Position numbers and translations under genes: made by a program. Shown one piece after another: positions 1 to 5,528 of a stretch of 8,717 bases of DNA. Source of the stretch: an uncultured Clostridia bacterium. Its GTDB lineage: Bacteria; Bacillota_A; Clostridia; TANB77; CAG-508. Where the stretch lies: positions 1 through 8,717 of the forward strand of contig CANQEA010000056.1 in the NCBI GenBank assembly GCA_947594095.1, read 5' to 3'. Numbering within the stretch: the stretch's first letter is position 1; each line of letters opens with the position of its first letter. Below the pieces are notes generated by a model. The model was not told the origin of the DNA, searched no databases, and was given only the letters and a program-made list of their open reading frames with translations.

Positions 1-777
1 ACTGCAATTAGAGGAATAGTAAATAGAGAAAATTCACAAATTATTTTTGTAGATACACCAGGAATACATAAGCCTAAAACAAAACTAAATGAAACAATGA
101 TTGAAACTTCATTTAGTAGTATGCAAGATTCAGACATTATTCTTTTCCTAGTAGAGGCAACGAGTGATTCAATAGGAAAAGGGGATAGTATTATTTTAGA
201 AAAAATCAAAGCATCAAAAAAACCAGCAATTTTAATTATAAATAAAATAGACTTAGTAAAAAAAGAAAAATTATTAGAACTAATTGAGTTATATAAAAAT
301 GAATATGAATTTAAAGCAGTAATTCCTATTTCTGCATTGCAATCAAAATATAAAGATATAATTTTAAATGAAATAGAAGATAATTTAAAAGAAGGTCCTG
401 CATATTATGATATAGAAGAGTATACTGACCAAACTGTAAGACAACTAGCAGAAGAAGTTATTCGTGAAAAGGCTTTAAAACTTTTACAAGATGAAGTACC
501 ACATGGTATTTTTATACAAGTGGAAAAATTAAAGCAGAGAAAAAATAAACAAGGTGAAGAAATTTATGATATAGATGCAACAATATATTGCTTAAGAGAA
601 TCACATAAAGGAATAATTATTGGTAAAAATGGTGATATGTTAAAAAGAATTGGAAGAGCAGCAAGAATTGAAATGGAAAATAATTTTGGTATAAAAGTAA
701 ATTTAAAAACATGGGTAAAAGTTAAAAATGATTGGCAAGATAATGATTCAATTGTGAGCCAATTTAAATACAAATAA
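1..777 (+). CDS. era: GTPase Era, 5'-truncated by the window edge
   Basis: Era is a GTPase that binds 16S rRNA during maturation of the 30S subunit. The frame is open from base 1, so the gene begins upstream; 258 codons are visible of about 300 usual, and the P-loop (G1) and most of the switch I region are outside. What is visible: the G3 motif DTPG at codons 18-21 (bases 52-63), followed by GIHKPK as in Era; the G4 motif NKID at codons 81-84; the G5 SA motif near codon 111; then a C-terminal KH domain whose GKNG loop lies at codons 209-212 in the context GIIIGKNGDMLKRIG. The product ends in a charged tail at the TAA at 775-777. A YqzL-like gene and recO follow, the usual Firmicute order. Identification is secure; an ATG at base 97 would be a false internal start. 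Confidence 0.97.
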   Translation, partial: TAIRGIVNRENSQIIFVDTPGIHKPKTKLNETMIETSFSSMQDSDIILFLVEATSDSIGKGDSIILEKIKASKKPAILIINKIDLVKKEKLLELIELYKNEYEFKAVIPISALQSKYKDIILNEIEDNLKEGPAYYDIEEYTDQTVRQLAEEVIREKALKLLQDEVPHGIFIQVEKLKQRKNKQGEEIYDIDATIYCLRESHKGIIIGKNGDMLKRIGRAARIEMENNFGIKVNLKTWVKVKNDWQDNDSIVSQFKYK

Positions 778-848
778 AAATTGTATGTATAAAAAAAATG
801 GAAAATGCAAATGATAAAAATAAAGTTATACTTAAAGGAGATGAGCTT

Positions 849-1028
849 ATGATAAAGAAAATTGCATGGGATACTTTTAAAAATACAGGAGATATAAATA
901 CATTTATGGAATTTAAACAAATAGAACTAATTGAAAATTCAATGAATAATAATAAAAATGTGGTAAAGAATGGAGCAGAAAAAAATGGCGCAAATAAAAA
1001 TGAATGGGATAATCCTATCGGAAAATAA
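849..1028 (+). CDS. YqzL-family small protein
   Basis: A 59-residue protein between era and recO, the place where Bacillus and Clostridia carry yqzL. Its first 25 residues (MIKKIAWDTFKNTGDINTFM and on) fit the YqzL pattern of an aromatic/TW-like helix followed by F..TG.I..Y/F. The remaining half is rich in Asn and Lys and looks disordered. I chose the ATG at 849 because AAAGGAG lies at 834-840, eight bases upstream; a longer in-frame reading from 798 has no such site and adds 17 residues without family resemblance. The 3' end overlaps the recO start by 44 bases, which suggests translational coupling. The function of YqzL is not established, so no role is assigned. Confidence 0.75.
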   Translation: MIKKIAWDTFKNTGDINTFMEFKQIELIENSMNNNKNVVKNGAEKNGANKNEWDNPIGK

Positions 1029-1693
1029 TTTGGGCGATTATGACAAAATGCTTACAATGTTAACACCAGGTGTACGGCAAAATATCATGTATTGCAAAAG
1101 GCGCAAGAAAACCAAGTAGTAGATTAATGGCAGGAACGCAACCCTTTTGCTTCGGAGAATACCTGATGTATAAAGGTAGTAACACATATCATATAAATTC
1201 AGTAGAAACAATTGAAATGTTTTATAATTTGAGAACAGATTTAGATAAATTAAACTGTGCAACAAAAGTGTGTAAAATTGTAAGAGACGTAACTTGTGAG
1301 AATCAAAATAGCTTTAATATTTTACAATTGTTATTAAATACGCTTTATGTCATTTCAGAAACATCAAAAGATTTAGATTTGGTTTTAAGCATTTTTAAAT
1401 TGAGAATCCTTTCAATTTTAGGATTTAAGCCTAAAATTAATGAATGTGTAAAATGTAAAGAACAAGAAAATATATCATATTTTAGCATAGAGAATAATGG
1501 CTTTTTATGTGAAAAATGTGGAAAGCAAGATAAATCTGCAATACGAATTAGTGACAGTACAGTAAACGCAATTAAATACACTTTACAAGCACCACCTAAA
1601 AAATTGTATTCTTTTGATTTAAAAGATTCATCATTAAAAGAATTTGCTTTAGTTGCTAAATTATATTTTGAAAAGAAATTGCAAGAAAGTTAA
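985..1693 (+). CDS. recO: DNA repair protein RecO, interrupted by a frameshift near 1069
   Basis: RecO works with RecR and RecF to load RecA onto SSB-coated DNA and to anneal strands. The N-terminal OB-fold strand is read from ATG 985 (GGAG at 972-975) as MAQIKMNGIILSENNLGDYD and on through KMLTMLTP in frame 1, up to about base 1068. The rest continues one base further on, from 1070, as YGKISCIAKGARKPSSRLMA and onward. Removing one base around 1069-1072 would restore a continuous LTPGYGKIS, a normal RecO sequence, and a product of about 236 residues, the usual length. A four-cysteine zinc site is present (CVKC near 1447, CEKC near 1510). Read only from the GTG at 1070 the protein lacks its first strand. 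The gene is either a recent pseudogene or carries a base-calling or assembly error; the otherwise perfect conservation favours the latter or a very recent event. Confidence 0.9.
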
Positions 1694-1729
1694 GTTAACT
1701 TGTAAAATCAAAAAAATACCAAAAATCAC

Positions 1730-1759
1730 TTGACAATGAGCCCACGAATATGCTATTAT
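1730..1759 (+). promoter_or_regulatory. Sigma-A promoter of the tRNA-Leu gene
   Basis: A perfect -35 TTGACA (1730-1735) and a -10 TATTAT (1754-1759) are separated by 18 bases, and a TG one base before the -10 makes it an extended -10. The tRNA starts 21 bases after the -10 hexamer, so only a short 5' leader would be removed by RNase P. Confidence 0.8.
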
Positions 1760-1779
1760 ATACATTGTTAAGTAAATAT

Positions 1780-1863
1780 GCGGATGTGGCGGAACTGGTA
1801 GACGCGCTGGTCTTAGGAACCAGTGCCAACGGCGTGGGGGTTCGAGTCCCTTCATCCGCACCA
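1780..1863 (+). tRNA. tRNA-Leu, anticodon UAG
   Basis: The acceptor stem GCGGATG (1780-1786) pairs with CATCCGC (1853-1859), followed by discriminator A1860 and an encoded CCA (1861-1863). The anticodon stem CTGGT/ACCAG (1807-1811, 1819-1823) closes the loop CTTAGGA, giving anticodon UAG at 1814-1816, which reads CUN leucine codons. The long variable arm (TGCCAACGGCGT) is the class II feature of leucine tRNA. The T arm contains GGTTCGAGTCC. All arms fold and nothing is missing. Its promoter and terminator flank it, so it is a single-gene transcription unit. tRNA-Leu 3' ends are common integration sites, and the sequence beyond is patchy and accessory, but I see no second copy of the tRNA 3' end inside this window. 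Confidence 0.97.
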
Positions 1864-1901
1864 ACGACGTATCTGTTCGAACTAATAGAACAGGATATAT
1901 A

Positions 1902-1932
1902 AATACTACTCTGAAAAAGGGTGGTATTTTTT
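1902..1932 (+). terminator. Rho-independent terminator after tRNA-Leu
   Basis: A ten-pair stem (AATACTACTC 1902-1911 with GGGTGGTATT 1919-1928, two G-U pairs) and a seven-base loop run directly into a T tract (1927-1932). A smaller hairpin, CTGTTC/GAACAG (1873-1878, 1888-1893), lies between it and the tRNA and may help 3' processing. Confidence 0.85.
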
Positions 1933-1962
1933 AGTTTTATTTTCAGTATGTACTACGTCATT

Positions 1963-1999
1963 CCCCGAGTTTTGTGCCGTTGGTCAAAACTCATAGGGG
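1963..1999. repeat. Strong isolated hairpin (inverted repeat)
   Basis: GAGTTTTG (1967-1974) pairs perfectly with CAAAACTC (1985-1992). The inner GCC/GGT can extend the stem to a three-base loop, and CCCC (1963-1966) with GGGG (1996-1999) can close the base across a bulge ATA. There is no T tract on either side, so it is not a normal terminator. It follows the tRNA terminator and precedes gene debris. It could be the end of a decayed mobile element (for example a recognition hairpin), a dispersed palindromic repeat, or an attachment site; sequence alone does not decide. Confidence 0.5.
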
Positions 2000-2118
2000 G
2001 TTAAAGTATTAACTAATGACAAATTAGCTGAAATACAAGCTAAAAAAGGAAAAAAGAAAAACGATTATAATTTGAATTAAATGAGGAAAAAATGAATAAC
2101 GAATTGATTTATATTTAA
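1997..2118 (+). pseudogene. Two scraps of reading frame, probable gene debris
   Basis: From 1997 to a TAA at 2078-2080 the frame reads GVKVLTNDKLAEIQAKKG and then a lysine-rich tail ending NDYNLN. It looks like the last residues of a protein but has no start codon after the upstream stop at 1994. Twelve bases later GAGGAAAAA precedes ATG 2092, which opens an eight-codon frame (MNNELIYI, stop 2116-2118). The arrangement, a gene tail, a ribosome site, then a gene head that stops at once, looks like the junction of two adjacent genes left after deletion. I do not recognise either protein. The compositional bias is weak evidence, so this is tentative; it otherwise accounts for the gap between 1933 and the promoter at 2156. 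Confidence 0.3.
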
Positions 2119-2155
2119 CAAAATTCTTAAAAACTATGGAAATATTGTCAAAACG

Positions 2156-2164
2156 TGATATAAT
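2156..2164 (+). promoter_or_regulatory. Extended -10 promoter for the PemK/MazF-like gene
   Basis: TGATATAAT gives a perfect -10 (2159-2164) preceded by the TGn extension. A good -35 is lacking at 17 bases; TATGGA (2135-2140, spacer 18) is weak. Transcription would begin about 2171, just before the ribosome site at 2180-2185. Confidence 0.6.
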
Positions 2165-2197
2165 ATATCAAACTTGATTAGGAGGAATGCAATTATA

Positions 2198-2932
2198 GTG
2201 AAAAAAGCATATTTAGAATGTTTGAAAGAATTAAGATTATTTAGAAAATCATTATTGGAAGATATTGATATAAAGCGTGGAAAAATGTATTTTACTTGGA
2301 TAAAGGATAAGACTGAAAAAATTCTAAATGAAAAGGATGACAAGTATATTTACACAAATGTTATAAATTATACATTACCTAAATATGTAATTACTCAATA
2401 TACTTTTAATAAAGCTAATAAGATTATAAAAAGCATAATCAAAAAAAATTATAGTTTTAAGGATAATAAATATTTTTTTAGTAATACTAAAATATCCAAT
2501 GATGATGTTAAACTTCTAATGAAATATGTTTTATTCAAAAGAGGAAATGTTATTTGGCTTGATTTTGGATTTAATATTGGAAATGAATTTGGAGGTATGC
2601 ACCCTGCTGTTATACTAAAAAATTTTGATAATGACCTATTTGTAGTTCCTATTTCTTCTAAAAAACCAACAGAATATATAAAATTAGAACAAGATTTACA
2701 AAACAAAATCATATCTGAAGAAGAATTTGAGGAAAGAAAAAAAGCTATTACTGAAATTATTGAACTCTCTAAAATAAATGGTTATAGAAGTATGCTAAGA
2801 TGGGCTAGAATTACTAGAATGAAGAAAATTAGTATGTATAGAGTAAACTTTTCTGGTACAATAGGCACTTTAGATGGTACAGACATGGATAAAATTTCAG
2901 AAAAAATATCAATGGAATTAGGTAGTAAATAG
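2198..2932 (+). CDS. PemK/MazF-family toxin-like protein with a long N-terminal extension
   Basis: Residues 115-243 form a PemK/MazF domain: RGNVIWLDFG, then NEFGGMHPAVIL, then LFVVPISSK, with the family's later S....R.TR...S and IGTLDG elements. MazF enzymes are mRNA interferases. The first 114 residues are a basic, mostly helical extension that ordinary 110-residue MazF proteins lack; I do not recognise it. I chose GTG 2198 because AGGAGG lies at 2180-2185 (12 bases away); reading from TTG 2174 would place the ribosome site inside the gene. A loop of about 30 charged residues (near 165-195) is inserted in the toxin domain. No antitoxin protein gene is adjacent on either side; instead a promoter, a repeat-containing RNA-like segment and a terminator follow. 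The family assignment is good; toxicity and RNase activity are inferred. Confidence 0.8.
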   Translation: MKKAYLECLKELRLFRKSLLEDIDIKRGKMYFTWIKDKTEKILNEKDDKYIYTNVINYTLPKYVITQYTFNKANKIIKSIIKKNYSFKDNKYFFSNTKISNDDVKLLMKYVLFKRGNVIWLDFGFNIGNEFGGMHPAVILKNFDNDLFVVPISSKKPTEYIKLEQDLQNKIISEEEFEERKKAITEIIELSKINGYRSMLRWARITRMKKISMYRVNFSGTIGTLDGTDMDKISEKISMELGSK

Positions 2933-2965
2933 ATTAAATAAGCCCAAAATTTAGTGCATAAATTA

Positions 2966-2994
2966 TTGACTTTTGAATAAAAATATAGTATCAT
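2966..2994 (+). promoter_or_regulatory. Sigma-A promoter of a putative small RNA
   Basis: TTGACT (2966-2971) and TATCAT (2989-2994) each match consensus at five of six positions, with an ideal 17-base spacer. The predicted start is about 3001. It lies in a stretch with no substantial open reading frame and is followed within 100 bases by a terminator-like hairpin. Confidence 0.65.
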
Positions 2995-3000
2995 AGTATT

Positions 3001-3099
3001 AGAAAGTAATCAATAAAGATTGCTATGAAAGGGATGAAAATCCCAGTTAAATTGCTATGAAAGATGACCAGTAGTTACTACTGGTCATCAGTCGTTTTT
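3001..3099 (+). ncRNA. Putative structured small RNA with a repeated box before each hairpin
   Basis: From the predicted start the RNA would be about 100 nt. The box ATTGCTATGAAAG occurs twice, at 3019-3031 and 3051-3063, 32 bases apart. The first copy leads into GGGAT-GAAA-ATCCC (from 3030), a stem capped by a GNRA tetraloop. The second leads into a perfect 12-pair stem (3063-3074 with 3078-3089). A T run at 3095-3099 completes a terminator-like end. It belongs to no RNA family I recognise. Its position beside a toxin-like gene that has no antitoxin protein makes an RNA antitoxin a possibility, but type III RNA antitoxins normally precede their toxin and have more repeats. Alternatively it is an attenuated leader for the gene at 3190, or encodes tiny overlapping peptides (ATG 3025 to TGA 3060, ATG 3057 to TAG 3074). 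Confidence 0.45.
3063..3099 (+). terminator. Terminator-like hairpin ending the putative small RNA
   Basis: GATGACCAGTAG (3063-3074) pairs perfectly with CTACTGGTCATC (3078-3089) around a TTA loop. Five T residues follow at 3095-3099, but five bases separate them from the stem, so termination may be incomplete and allow read-through toward 3190. Confidence 0.6.
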
Positions 3100-3139
3100 G
3101 ATAAAAATTTATTAAAGTATGGAAAAATAATTTGTAAAA

Positions 3140-3148
3140 TGATATAAT
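3140..3148 (+). promoter_or_regulatory. Extended -10 promoter for the SHOCT operon
   Basis: TGATATAAT again gives a perfect -10 (3143-3148) with the TGn extension; no good -35 is present. It lies after the terminator-like hairpin and 42 bases before the start codon at 3190, so the two-gene operon can be transcribed independently of the small RNA. Confidence 0.55.
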
Positions 3149-3189
3149 GATAGCGAAAATACAAAAATATGTTGAAAGGTGGGATAAAG

Positions 3190-3924
3190 ATGGGAATATG
3201 CAATGCATGTGGATGCAAAACAGGATTGCTTTCGGCTTATAAAGCATATGATGGTTCAATATGTGCTGAATGTGCTAAATTGAGTAAATCGTATAAATCA
3301 GAAACTATTGAAAAGATTAAAACATATCGAGAAATTGAAAATGAAAGAAAATCACTATTTAACCCTACTCAAAAGCTAAAAAGCTTTAATTCTATTGTTG
3401 TTCTAATAGATAACTCAAACAAACTATTTCAAGTTGGTAATAGTCCTATTTATAAATTTGATGAGTTAATGAATTTCTATTCAGAGCAAGTTGCAGGTCC
3501 TACAGTTGTTACAACCAAGACAAAGAAAAAAGGTGGCTTAACTAGAGCGGTTGTAGGGGGAGTAATTGCTGGTCCAGTAGGTGCATTAGTAGGAGCAGGT
3601 ACAGCAGGTTCAGTATCTACTTCAACACAATCAACAAACACTACAACAAAATATTATTATGATACAAATACATATTCAGGATATGAAAAGCATGAAATAT
3701 TGCCACCAAAAGGATTTAATGAATTTGCATTGCATTGTATTAATAATAGAAATAATGAAATTAATTCTACCAATGCAAATGATAGATTAAATGATAATTC
3801 AAAATTACTACCAGAAGTAGATGATGCTATAAGTGAAATAAAGAAATATAGGCAATTATTAGATGATGGATTACTTACACAAGATGAATTTGATAAAAAG
3901 AAAAAAGAATTATTAAAATTATAA
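3190..3924 (+). CDS. Zinc-ribbon and SHOCT-domain protein
   Basis: A 244-residue protein in three visible parts. The N-terminus has a four-cysteine zinc ribbon (CNAC near residue 4, CAEC near residue 27), similar to DUF4428-type ribbons. Residues 115-141 are a glycine-rich segment of the GGxxxG type (RAVVGGVIAGPVGALVGAGT), hydrophobic enough to pack against or enter a membrane, followed by a Ser/Thr-rich linker. The last 34 residues are a typical SHOCT domain (IKKYRQLLDDGLLTQDEFDK), a short helical module of poorly known, probably oligomerising function. ATG 3190 is chosen because AAAGGTGG sits at 3175-3182; ATG 3169 lies upstream of that site. It is 13 bases ahead of a second SHOCT gene and shares its transcript. 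The biological role is unknown; such proteins are frequent in Firmicute accessory regions and prophages. Confidence 0.85.
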   Translation: MGICNACGCKTGLLSAYKAYDGSICAECAKLSKSYKSETIEKIKTYREIENERKSLFNPTQKLKSFNSIVVLIDNSNKLFQVGNSPIYKFDELMNFYSEQVAGPTVVTTKTKKKGGLTRAVVGGVIAGPVGALVGAGTAGSVSTSTQSTNTTTKYYYDTNTYSGYEKHEILPPKGFNEFALHCINNRNNEINSTNANDRLNDNSKLLPEVDDAISEIKKYRQLLDDGLLTQDEFDKKKKELLKL

Positions 3925-3937
3925 AGGAGTAATAAAA

Positions 3938-4909
3938 ATGTCAGAAGCAGATGAATTATTAAAGTATAAAGAATTACTTGAATCAGGGATAATTACACAA
4001 GAAGAATTCGAAAAGAAAAAGAAAGAAATTTTGAATCCAGAAAGCAATATAAAAAAAGAACCAAAACAAAATAGTTTAAATAATAAAACAACTAATATAC
4101 CTAATAACCAAAATATAAATAAAAAGGTTGTAAGTGAGCCACAAAAATTGGGAAAAGTTAATATTGTTATATCATGGATATTTTTTGCATTCTTTGCATT
4201 AGGTGCATTGGGAAGTTTGACAAGTGGATTTAATTTGGCAAATTTAATAATATATGTTTTAATAGCATTAATATGTTGTCCACCTATAATAGAGAAAATA
4301 CAAGAAACAACAAAAATCAAGATGACTACTGCAATGAGAGTAATTGCAATATTTATATTACTTATGATTTCAGGAGTTGCAATGACTGCTAATCATAAGT
4401 CTACTACTAATACTAGTGAAAAAACTAATTCACAACAAACTAGTGAAAACAAGCAAAATCAAGTAAATCCTGTATTTGTTTCTAATACTGATGGAAAGGA
4501 TTTCTTCAAAAATGTATTATGTGGAAATACTCAATGTGAATATAAAGAACCAATGAAATTGAAAGCAGATAATATGATTCCATATGATACTGTTACATAT
4601 ACAACTGGAAATGATACATATTCTTTTGAAGTAACAACGAATATAAAGAATGAAATTGCTAATGTTCAAATGTTTTTCTATAAATATGGAACAGAAGATC
4701 CAACAAATTATTTTATGGCTGCAACAAGACTAAATTATCCAAATAGCAATGCTGTACAACTTACTTCATTTATTACTGAAAACATTGGAAAAGACCAAAA
4801 GATAAAAATAGGAGACTTTACATTTCACTTTTTTAATGGAACTAGTGATAATTGTGTTATATTAGATATATATACAGATGAATTTGCTAAGATTAATGGA
4901 AATCAATAA
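3938..4909 (+). CDS. SHOCT-domain membrane protein
   Basis: A 323-residue protein. Residues 1-35 are a SHOCT domain (LLKYKELLESGIITQEEFEK) closely resembling the C-terminal one of the gene before it. An Asn/Lys/Gln-rich linker follows, then three predicted membrane segments at about 74-98, 100-118 and 135-151, and a C-terminal domain of about 170 residues that begins with a Ser/Thr/Asn/Gln-rich stretch. With three crossings the SHOCT domain and the C-terminal domain should lie on opposite sides of the membrane, so the latter is probably outside. I do not recognise the C-terminal domain; it includes a CGNTQC pair of cysteines that could form a disulfide. AAAGGAG at 3923-3929 overlaps the stop codon of the previous gene, which shows tight operon coupling. 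No convincing terminator follows before the next promoter at 4978. Function unknown. Confidence 0.85.
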   Translation: MSEADELLKYKELLESGIITQEEFEKKKKEILNPESNIKKEPKQNSLNNKTTNIPNNQNINKKVVSEPQKLGKVNIVISWIFFAFFALGALGSLTSGFNLANLIIYVLIALICCPPIIEKIQETTKIKMTTAMRVIAIFILLMISGVAMTANHKSTTNTSEKTNSQQTSENKQNQVNPVFVSNTDGKDFFKNVLCGNTQCEYKEPMKLKADNMIPYDTVTYTTGNDTYSFEVTTNIKNEIANVQMFFYKYGTEDPTNYFMAATRLNYPNSNAVQLTSFITENIGKDQKIKIGDFTFHFFNGTSDNCVILDIYTDEFAKINGNQ

Positions 4910-4977
4910 TTATTACACGAAAATTGTATTGATGGAATAATATTATAAATAAAAATTCACATCTAAATAACTTTCTG

Positions 4978-5006
4978 TTGAAACTTTATGTTAAATATGA
5001 TATAAT
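4978..5006 (+). promoter_or_regulatory. Sigma-A promoter of the 5089 gene
   Basis: TTGAAA (4978-4983) and TATAAT (5001-5006) are separated by 17 bases, with TGA immediately before the -10 (extended -10). This is one of the best plus-strand promoters in the window. It serves a single short gene with a leader of about 75 bases. Confidence 0.8.
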
Positions 5007-5014
5007 CTTAAGTA

Positions 5015-5062
5015 AGTTAAAACTTTTTACATTTCCTCTAAGTGAGGCAACTAGTTTTGACT
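5015..5062 (+). promoter_or_regulatory. Structured 5' leader of the 5089 gene
   Basis: AGTTAAAACT (5015-5024) pairs with AGTTTTGACT (5053-5062) through ten pairs including one G-U. The enclosed bases contain CCTC/GAGG (5035-5038, 5044-5047). TTTCCTC at 5032-5038 could alternatively pair with part of the AGGAGGAG ribosome site at 5076-5083, so a switch hiding the ribosome site is conceivable. It matches no riboswitch I know. Confidence 0.4.
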
Positions 5063-5088
5063 AATAAAAATTTTTAGGAGGAGTCACA

Positions 5089-5328
5089 ATGGAGCATGAC
5101 AAGATGACAGTAACTATGGAAGATGGATGTCAGGTTACCTTTTTCAAAGTAAACGGCAACTTAAAGTGCGTCATTTTCAATGGTAGCAGCTTCAATGAAA
5201 ATGAAGTACGGGAGGGGAGTATACACGCTGTCGTAGGCGAACCCTTGACCTTTACCTATTGTTATGGGTACGGAAGTAGTGAAGAGTTGACATCAGGAAC
5301 TCCAGTAAAGGAAATTAGCTATGAATAA
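5089..5328 (+). CDS. Small unknown protein of 79 residues
   Basis: I do not recognise this protein. It is short, acidic and without a signal peptide or membrane segment; the pattern (MTVTMEDGCQVTFFKVNG, then LKCVIFNGSSF, then LTFTYCYGYGSS) suggests a small beta-rich domain with three cysteines. It is very likely real: AGGAGGAG at 5076-5083 is ideally placed before ATG 5089, a near-consensus promoter lies at 4978-5006, and a strong terminator lies 18 bases after the stop codon. Its base composition is about 40% GC by my count, with codons such as GGC, AGC, ACC and GTC, against 20-30% in most neighbouring genes, so it was probably acquired recently as a complete cassette. Possible roles such as a phage-derived protein, a regulator or a small antigen-like protein cannot be separated from the sequence. 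Confidence 0.75.
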   Translation: MEHDKMTVTMEDGCQVTFFKVNGNLKCVIFNGSSFNENEVREGSIHAVVGEPLTFTYCYGYGSSEELTSGTPVKEISYE

Positions 5329-5346
5329 GTAATTTCCAAAAGTAAG

Positions 5347-5387
5347 TCCAGAGGTGTTTTGCTTTACGCAAATCATCTCTGGATTTT
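5347..5387 (+). terminator. Strong terminator after the 5089 gene
   Basis: TCCAGAGGTGTTTTGC (5347-5362) pairs with GCAAATCATCTCTGGA (5368-5383) over 16 positions with one G-U and one mismatch, around a TTTAC loop, followed by TTTT (5384-5387). From here to the promoter at 5469 I see only AT-rich sequence without features. Confidence 0.85.
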
Positions 5388-5468
5388 ACTATACAATTTA
5401 CATTCTTATTTATCTTAATTAATCTTACAAGAAATTTTTCTATTTTATTATAAATTCCAGTTGAATAA

Positions 5469-5497
5469 TTGAATTTTATTTTTTTTTATATTATAAT
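5469..5497 (+). promoter_or_regulatory. Sigma-A promoter of the NUDIX gene
   Basis: TTGAAT (5469-5474) and TATAAT (5492-5497) stand 17 bases apart. The predicted start near 5504 leaves a leader of about 25 bases to the start codon at 5529. Confidence 0.75.
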
Positions 5498-5528
5498 CCT
5501 AATAGAAGAGAAAGGTAGATGAAAAATT

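Noticed and set aside
798..848. Longer start for the YqzL-like gene at ATG 798
   Set aside because: AAAGGAG at 834-840 fits ATG 849, and family resemblance begins there.
564..920. Minus-strand frame across the end of era and start of the YqzL-like gene
   Set aside because: It is the shadow of well-supported plus-strand genes and lacks family resemblance; the same holds for minus-strand frames at 1038-1265, 1345-1581, 1661-1864, 2449-2712 and 3919-4320.
1060..1075. Programmed frameshift in recO
   Set aside because: No slippery sequence or stimulatory structure is apparent, and RecO is not known to use recoding; an indel is simpler.
1688..1697. Palindrome AAGTTAACTT at the end of recO
   Set aside because: Short, AT-rich and without context; likely chance.
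2145..2164. TTGTCA as the -35 for the MazF-like gene
   Set aside because: It lies only eight bases before the -10, far from the needed 16-18; the extended -10 is the better explanation.
2174..2197. Longer MazF-like start at TTG 2174
   Set aside because: The AGGAGG ribosome site would lie inside the coding sequence; GTG 2198 is downstream of it.
3019..3063. Possible CRISPR array from the repeated 13-base box
   Set aside because: Only two copies, 13 bases long, and the sequence between them folds on itself; no cas gene is present.
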